This document shows positions 5,454 to 8,992 of a stretch of 8,992 nucleotides of DNA, one piece after another. The stretch's first letter is position 1, and every line of letters starts with the position of its first letter. The translations under genes were made by a program, and so were the position numbers. Where the stretch lies: assembly GCA_001797035.1 (NCBI GenBank), contig MGOE01000010.1:69050-78041 (forward strand), read 5' to 3'. Source of the stretch: Chloroflexi bacterium RBG_16_72_14 (GTDB taxonomy: Bacteria; Chloroflexota; Limnocylindria; Limnocylindrales; CSP1-4). The notes below the pieces were generated by a model that ran no database searches, had not been told where the DNA came from, and was given only the letters and a program-made list of their open reading frames with translations.

Positions 5454-6821
5454 ATGCTGAGCCGCATCCTCATCGCGAACCGGGGAGAGATCGCCCTCCG
5501 AATCCTGCGAGCGTGCCGCACCCTGGGCATCGAGGCCGTCGTCGCCTACTCGGAGGCGGACCGGGACTCGCTGCCGGCGCTCCTGGCCGACGAGGCGATC
5601 TGCATCGGGCCGGCGGACGCGAAACGCTCGTACCTCTCGGCGCCCGCGCTGATCTCGGCGGCGCTGGTGACCGGCTGCGACGCGATCCACCCGGGCTACG
5701 GGTTCCTGAGCGAGGACGACGCCTTCGCTGACGCCGTCCGCGCCCACGGCCTGACGTTCATCGGCCCGCCGTCCAGCGTGCTGGAGCGGTTCGCGTCCAA
5801 GGAGGAGACGCGCCGCCTGCTCGCGACCCACGGCCTGCCCACGATCCCGGGCTCCGGCCTGCTCGTCGACGAGGCCCAGGCGCTCGAGGAGGCGGAGCGC
5901 ATCGGCTTCCCTGTCCTCGTCAAGCCGTCGGCCGGCGGCGGCGGCAAGGGCATGCGCATGGTCCGCTCGCCGCGCGAGCTGGCGGCGGTGCTGCCGATCT
6001 GCCGCTCCGAGGCGAAGGCCGCCTTCGGCGACGACGCGCTGTACCTCGAGAAGTGGCTCGAGGAGAACCGCCATGTCGAGGTCCAGGTGGCCGTCGACCG
6101 GTTCGGCCACGGGGTCCACCTGTGGGAGCGGGACTGCTCCGTCCAGCGCCGCCACCAGAAGATCCTCGAGGAGGCGCCATCGCCGGCGATGACCCCGGCC
6201 GGGCGCCGCGAGCTCGCCGAACGTGCCATCAAGGCCGTGGTCGCGGCGGGCTACGAGAATGTCGGCACGCTCGAGTTCCTCGTGGACGGCGAGGGCAACG
6301 CCTACTTCATCGAGATCAACTGCCGGATCCAGGTCGAGCATCCGGTGACCGAGATGCTCACCGGGATCGACCTCGTCGCGACCCAGATCCGGATCGCCTC
6401 GGGCGAGCCGCTGGGGTTCACCCAGGCCGACGTCGCCTACCGTGGCCACGCGATCGAGTTCCGGATCAACGCGGAGGACCCCGAGCACGACTTCCGGCCC
6501 GGCGCCGGGACGATCGAGCGGTTCAACGCGCCGGGCGGCCCCGGCGTCCGGTTCGACTCGCATGCCTACAGCGGCTACGAGGTCCCGCCGTACTACGATT
6601 CCCTGCTGGGCAAGCTGATCGTGTGGGGCCCCACCCGCGAGGTCGCCATCGCCCGCGGCCGGGCCGCCCTTGGCGAGCTGGTCCTCGAGGGCGTCGTGAC
6701 CAACGCCCAGATCCACCGGGCGCTGCTCGTCTCCGAGCCGTTCCTCGAGGGCCGGTTCACGACGAACCTGCTCGACCGGATCGGCAGCGCGGCGTTCCTC
6801 GCCGCGGCGGACCGCTCGTGA
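5454..6821 (+). CDS. accC: Biotin carboxylase subunit of acetyl-CoA carboxylase
   Basis: This ATP-grasp enzyme carboxylates carrier-bound biotin with ATP and bicarbonate. It has 455 residues (E. coli 449), with all three parts complete: N-terminal domain (ILIANRGEIALRI, 5-17; HPGYGFLSED, 79-88), ATP-grasp domain with the glycine loop KPSAGGGGKGM (157-167), and the biotin carboxylase C-terminal domain. Catalytic and nucleotide residues appear intact by alignment to E. coli: K116, K157, H207, K236, E274, E287, N289, R291 and R337. Small departures are FASK for the usual MGDK (113-116) and EINCR for EMNTR (287-291), where threonine is cysteine. It shows no sign of decay, so the enzyme expects a biotinylated partner, which the adjacent AccB cannot be. 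An 88-base gap follows, the widest clearly non-coding spacer in the cluster apart from the fabZ-phosphoesterase region. Confidence 0.97.
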   Translation: MLSRILIANRGEIALRILRACRTLGIEAVVAYSEADRDSLPALLADEAICIGPADAKRSYLSAPALISAALVTGCDAIHPGYGFLSEDDAFADAVRAHGLTFIGPPSSVLERFASKEETRRLLATHGLPTIPGSGLLVDEAQALEEAERIGFPVLVKPSAGGGGKGMRMVRSPRELAAVLPICRSEAKAAFGDDALYLEKWLEENRHVEVQVAVDRFGHGVHLWERDCSVQRRHQKILEEAPSPAMTPAGRRELAERAIKAVVAAGYENVGTLEFLVDGEGNAYFIEINCRIQVEHPVTEMLTGIDLVATQIRIASGEPLGFTQADVAYRGHAIEFRINAEDPEHDFRPGAGTIERFNAPGGPGVRFDSHAYSGYEVPPYYDSLLGKLIVWGPTREVAIARGRAALGELVLEGVVTNAQIHRALLVSEPFLEGRFTTNLLDRIGSAAFLAAADRS

Positions 6822-6909
6822 TCTGCCCCGCCTGCAGCCCTGCATCGATCCCCGTGCCCGCGCGCGACTGCGTGCGTGACACTCCCACCGACCTCGCCTG
6901 GAGCCGCCC
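6822..6909 (+). other. Spacer between accC and fabZ
   Basis: Eighty-eight bases with somewhat lower GC bias than the genes. They hold the fabZ ribosome site TGGAG at the end. I see no convincing -35/-10 pair, no terminator hairpin with T-run and no small gene. Confidence 0.6.
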
Positions 6910-7404
6910 GTGACCGACGCCAATCCCGCTTCCGCCGATGCGCTCGCCATGCCCGGCATCGTGCACACCGTACGCGAGATCCAGGACCTGATCCCGCATC
7001 GCTGGCCATTCCTGCTCGTGGACCGGATCGTCGAGTACGACCCGGATGCGAAGCGCATCGTGGGCGTCAAGGCGGTCACTGCGACCGAGTGGTTCTTCCA
7101 GGGCCACTTCCCGGGCCTGCCGGTGATGCCGGGGGTCCTCCAGGTCGAAGCGCTGGCCCAGACGATGGCCGTCTACGTCGCCAAGCAGCCGGGGTTCGGC
7201 GATCGGATCGGGCTGTTCGCCGGCATCGACGAGATCCGGTTCAAGCGGGTCGTCGTGCCGGGAGACCTGCTCCGCCTCGAGGTCACGATGGAGAAGCTCG
7301 GCAGCCGGTTCGGCCGGGGCCGGGGTGTCGCGTCCGTGGACGGCGGGGTCGCCTGCGAGGGCCTGCTGTCGTTCATCATCCCGCCGGCGGGGGTCCTGCG
7401 ATGA
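6910..7404 (+). CDS. fabZ: 3-hydroxyacyl-[acyl-carrier-protein] dehydratase FabZ
   Basis: Hotdog-fold dehydratase that removes water from 3-hydroxyacyl-ACP in each round of fatty-acid elongation. It has 164 residues. Signature motifs are IQDLIPHRWPFLLVDRI (24-40), FFQGHFPGLPVMPGVLQVEALAQ (62-84, given as a region) with catalytic His66 and Glu80, and IRFKRVVVPGD (109-119). The Glu at 80, not an Asp, and the helix that follows fit FabZ better than FabA; nothing suggests FabA's isomerase activity. GTG is chosen because TGGAG (6899-6903) stands 6 bases before it; the ATG at 6949 would also leave a complete fold but has no such signal. The stop overlaps an ATG (ATGA at 7401-7404). The last 13 bases of coding sequence, the stop and one further base are copied 167 bases downstream. 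Confidence 0.96.
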   Translation: MTDANPASADALAMPGIVHTVREIQDLIPHRWPFLLVDRIVEYDPDAKRIVGVKAVTATEWFFQGHFPGLPVMPGVLQVEALAQTMAVYVAKQPGFGDRIGLFAGIDEIRFKRVVVPGDLLRLEVTMEKLGSRFGRGRGVASVDGGVACEGLLSFIIPPAGVLR

Positions 7405-7405
7405 C
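7387..7405 (+). repeat. Direct repeat, copy 1 (end of fabZ)
   Basis: GCGGGGGTCCTGCGATGAC covers the last FabZ codons, the overlapping ATG and the stop. It matches copy 2 at 7554-7572 in 18 of 19 bases; the sole difference turns ATG into GTG. Spacing between copies is 167 bases. Confidence 0.9.
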
Positions 7406-7571
7406 GGCACCTCGCCGCGTTGCGATCCTCGGGCCGAGGGCCCGCCGGAGCTCTACCTCGGCCCTCGGAGAGTCGGTCGAGGTGCGCTCGCTCACGTGCT
7501 CGGTTACGCCTTGCGCTGCACCGCCCTCGCAGGACCCGTGTCAGCTCTCGCCCGCGGGGGTCCTGCGGTGA
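7401..7571 (+). CDS. Possible 56-codon reading frame between fabZ and the phosphoesterase
   Basis: An open frame begins with the ATG that overlaps the fabZ stop (ATGA) and ends in a TGA that overlaps the next gene's GTG (GTGA). Because the ends are the two copies of a repeat, its peptide closes with PAGVLR, as FabZ does. The start MTAPRRVAILG resembles the phosphoesterase start MTRFAVLSD, so it may be a duplicated, broken 5' end. Against a real protein: third codon positions are visibly less GC-rich than in the neighbours, the middle is Ser/Arg/Pro-rich without a recognisable fold, and the DNA is rich in inverted repeats. It could act as a coupling frame that carries ribosomes to the next gene rather than as a useful peptide. 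Confidence 0.25.
   Translation: MTAPRRVAILGPRARRSSTSALGESVEVRSLTCSVTPCAAPPSQDPCQLSPAGVLR
7407..7485 (+). ncRNA. Nested inverted repeats, candidate structured leader
   Basis: An inner 9-bp perfect stem pairs CCGAGGGCC (7434-7442) with GGCCCTCGG (7460-7468) around a 17-base loop. An outer 8-bp stem pairs GCACCTCG (7407-7414) with CGAGGTGC (7478-7485). Nesting of two perfect stems suggests a folded RNA segment. No T-run follows, so it does not look like an intrinsic terminator, and I recognise no riboswitch family in it. In DNA this rich in GC some pairing is expected by chance. Confidence 0.4.
7528..7567 (+). promoter_or_regulatory. Hairpin that would sequester the phosphoesterase ribosome binding site
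   Basis: CGCAGGACCC (7528-7537) is a perfect 10-bp complement of GGGTCCTGCG (7558-7567), which ends directly before the GTG start and contains part of the G-run (7556-7560) serving as ribosome site. The loop is 20 bases. The same 5' arm is equally complementary to 7391-7400 at the end of fabZ, so two mutually exclusive pairings are possible, one hiding and one freeing the start. The pairing is seen in the sequence; the regulatory role is inferred. Confidence 0.45.
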
Positions 7572-7572
7572 C
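7554..7572 (+). repeat. Direct repeat, copy 2 (start of phosphoesterase gene)
   Basis: The second copy of the 19-base repeat supplies the G-run ribosome site, the GTG start at 7568 and the overlapping TGA of the short upstream frame. It differs from copy 1 only by A to G at the start codon. Confidence 0.9.
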
Positions 7573-8314
7573 CCGGTTCGCGGTCCTCTCGGACGTCCAC
7601 GGCAACCTCGTCGCGCTCGAGGCGACGCTGGCGGCGATCCGCGCCCAGCAGCCGGACGCGATCCTCGTCGCGGGCGACCTGGTGCTCAACGGGCCGGACC
7701 CCGCCGGCGCCGTCGACGCGCTCCGCGCGCTCGACGCAGGCGGCGCCCTGGTCGTGTCCGGCAACACGGATATCGCGGTCACCGACTTCGACTTCGGCGC
7801 CGCGTTCCCGCAGTACCCCGAGGGCGTGCCCGACGGCATCCGGATCGCCGCGGAGTGGGCCCATGACGAGCTGTCCGACGAGCAGCTGGACTGGCTCCGG
7901 CGCCTGCCCGCGGAGCGGCGGCTGCGCACGGACGACGACACGCTCGCCCTCGTCGTCCACGCGTCGCCGGGGTCGCAGACCCGCGGCTTCGACCAGGCCC
8001 TGGACGCCAACGTGATCCTCGAGCGCGCGATGGCCACCGACGCGCGGATCATCTGCGTCGGCCACACCCACCTGCCCGAGGTGCGCGACTTCGGCTGGAA
8101 GGTGATCGTCAACGCCGGCAGCGCGGGTTACGTGTTCGACGGCGACCCGACGGCGTCGTGGGCGCTGGTCACGGTCGAGGACGGCGCCGTCGAGGCCGAG
8201 ATCCGGCGGACGGAGTTCGACGCGATGGCGGTCGCGAACGCGATCTCCGCCCGCGGACTGCCCGGCGACGTGTACCGCGCGGCCACGGTCCGCACCGGGA
8301 AGCTGGTGCGATGA
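7568..8314 (+). CDS. Calcineurin-like metallophosphoesterase (YfcE/Metallophos_2 type)
   Basis: A 248-residue soluble phosphoesterase with the full two-metal motif set: DVHGN (D9, H11), GDLVLNGP (D37), GNTD (N66, D68), VVHASP (H131) and GHTHLP (H166, H168). This arrangement is typical of the small bacterial YfcE/MJ0936-like phosphodiesterases, whose natural substrates are mostly unknown; activity on phosphodiester model compounds is the family norm. No signal peptide or membrane segment is visible. GTG at 7568 is chosen because the family begins within a few residues of the DxH motif and a G-run stands 7 bases before it; longer frames upstream would run through fabZ in another frame. Its stop overlaps fabF (ATGA), so it is embedded in the fatty-acid operon. 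No link to lipid synthesis is shown by its sequence. Confidence 0.92.
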   Translation: MTRFAVLSDVHGNLVALEATLAAIRAQQPDAILVAGDLVLNGPDPAGAVDALRALDAGGALVVSGNTDIAVTDFDFGAAFPQYPEGVPDGIRIAAEWAHDELSDEQLDWLRRLPAERRLRTDDDTLALVVHASPGSQTRGFDQALDANVILERAMATDARIICVGHTHLPEVRDFGWKVIVNAGSAGYVFDGDPTASWALVTVEDGAVEAEIRRTEFDAMAVANAISARGLPGDVYRAATVRTGKLVR

Positions 8315-8992
8315 CCTGGGCCTGGCCGGACCGGCCGCGGCGCGTCGTGGTCACGGGGATGGGTGCGCTGAGCGCGCTGGGCAACGACGTGGCGTCCACC
8401 TGGGACGGCCTCGTGGCCGGCCGCTCGGGCATCGCGCGCGTCGAGTCATTCGACCCGTCGCGACTCGATTCGCAGATCGCGGGCGAGGTCAAGGCCTTCG
8501 ATCCGTCCGGGATCCTGGACCGTAAGGAGATCCGCCGCACGGACCGCTACATCCAGTTCGCGCTCGTCTGCGCCCGCCAGGCGCTGGACGACGCGGGGCT
8601 GCCCGGGCGCCTCGACGACGACCTCGCCGCCCGGTCCGGCGTGATCGTAGGGTCTGGGCTGGGAGGCGTGTCCACGCTGTTCGACAACGTGCTCGTGATG
8701 GGCGAGCGGGGCCCCGACCGGATCTCGCCGTTCTTCATCCCGATGGGCATCGCCAACGTGGGCGCCGGCCAGGTCGCGATCGCGGTTGGGGCCGTGGGCC
8801 CGAACTTCGCGACGGTGTCGGCGTGCGCGACCGGTGGCCACGCGCTGGGCGAGGCGTGGGAGACGATCCGCCGCGGCGACGCCGACCTGATGCTGGCGGG
8901 CGGCGTCGAGGCCGGCATCCACGAGGCGACGATGGGCGGCTTCTGCTCGATGAAGGCCCTGTCCACCCGCAACGACGACCCGGCGGCGGCCT
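8311..8992 (+). CDS. fabF: 3-oxoacyl-[acyl-carrier-protein] synthase II (3' end outside window)
   Basis: Condensing enzyme that joins malonyl-ACP to a growing acyl-ACP. The first 227 residues are present and the frame is still open at the window edge. Seen: RRVVVTGMGALSALGND (10-26), the start of the thiolase fold; DRYIQFALVCARQALDDAGL (75-94); GVIVGSGLGG (110-119); the nucleophile Cys172 in VSACATGGHALGEAW (169-183); LMLAGGVEAGI (194-204); and STRNDDP near the edge, a KAS II signature region. The two catalytic histidines and the usual lysine lie beyond the window. A short leader MTWAWPDRP precedes the fold. ATG overlaps the preceding stop by four bases, with GGGAAG (8297-8302) as ribosome site. 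FabF is more likely than FabB from the STRNDDP context. No acpP lies before it, where it is often found. Confidence 0.96.
   Translation, partial: MTWAWPDRPRRVVVTGMGALSALGNDVASTWDGLVAGRSGIARVESFDPSRLDSQIAGEVKAFDPSGILDRKEIRRTDRYIQFALVCARQALDDAGLPGRLDDDLAARSGVIVGSGLGGVSTLFDNVLVMGERGPDRISPFFIPMGIANVGAGQVAIAVGAVGPNFATVSACATGGHALGEAWETIRRGDADLMLAGGVEAGIHEATMGGFCSMKALSTRNDDPAAA

Noticed and set aside
2363..7079. Very long open frames on the minus strand opposite the acc genes
   Set aside because: They are antiparallel shadows expected in very GC-rich coding DNA; their translations are Arg/Pro/Ala/Gly-rich with no recognisable domain, while the + strand carries clear enzymes.
7515..7530. T-box-like GCACCGC sequence before the phosphoesterase
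   Set aside because: The rest of the T-box consensus, a specifier stem and an amino-acid-related gene are all missing; a short GC-rich match is easily chance.
7401..7571. tRNA gene in the fabZ-phosphoesterase spacer
   Set aside because: No acceptor stem with a matching T-loop GGTTCGA-type motif at proper spacing.

Overview
The window is very GC-rich DNA with strongly GC-biased third codon positions, and every convincing gene lies on the + strand. Genes abut or overlap by a few bases through most of it. Separate accA and accD genes, a biotin ligase without a DNA-binding domain and GTG starts in about half the genes fit a high-GC, non-proteobacterial lineage. My guess is a Chloroflexota group such as Limnocylindria, or a deep actinobacterial group; the sequence alone does not settle this.

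Layout: (1) the C-terminal part of aspartate kinase (lysC) with two ACT domains; (2) birA, a biotin-protein ligase; (3) an ECF sigma factor overlapped by a cysteine-free protein with one membrane segment, possibly its regulator; (4) a full acetyl-CoA carboxylase set, accD-accA-accB-accC; (5) fabZ; (6) a short structured stretch that may hold a 56-codon reading frame; (7) a calcineurin-like metallophosphoesterase; (8) the first part of fabF, cut by the window end. The theme is supply of malonyl-CoA and the start of type II fatty-acid synthesis. BirA would biotinylate the carrier, AccC would carboxylate biotin, AccA/AccD would transfer the carboxyl to acetyl-CoA, FabF would condense and FabZ would dehydrate.

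The most striking point is that the accB product, placed exactly where the biotin carboxyl carrier belongs, has no biotin-accepting lysine. The EAMKM motif aligns without gaps to DLLGI, so the lysine becomes glycine, and the whole biotinyl domain contains no lysine. The rest of the fold and the AccB-type N-terminal region are intact and in frame. It looks like a bacterial counterpart of plant BADC proteins, which are non-biotinylated BCCP homologues that restrain acetyl-CoA carboxylase. A second, biotinylatable carrier would then have to lie elsewhere in the genome.

The second point is the fabZ-metallophosphoesterase junction. A near-perfect 19-bp repeat covers the end of fabZ and recurs at the start of the next gene. 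A single complementary 10-mer between the copies can pair with either one. Pairing with the second copy buries that gene's ribosome binding site, which is a layout compatible with a translational switch. The sigma factor and membrane protein inside a fatty-acid gene cluster are a third point of interest.
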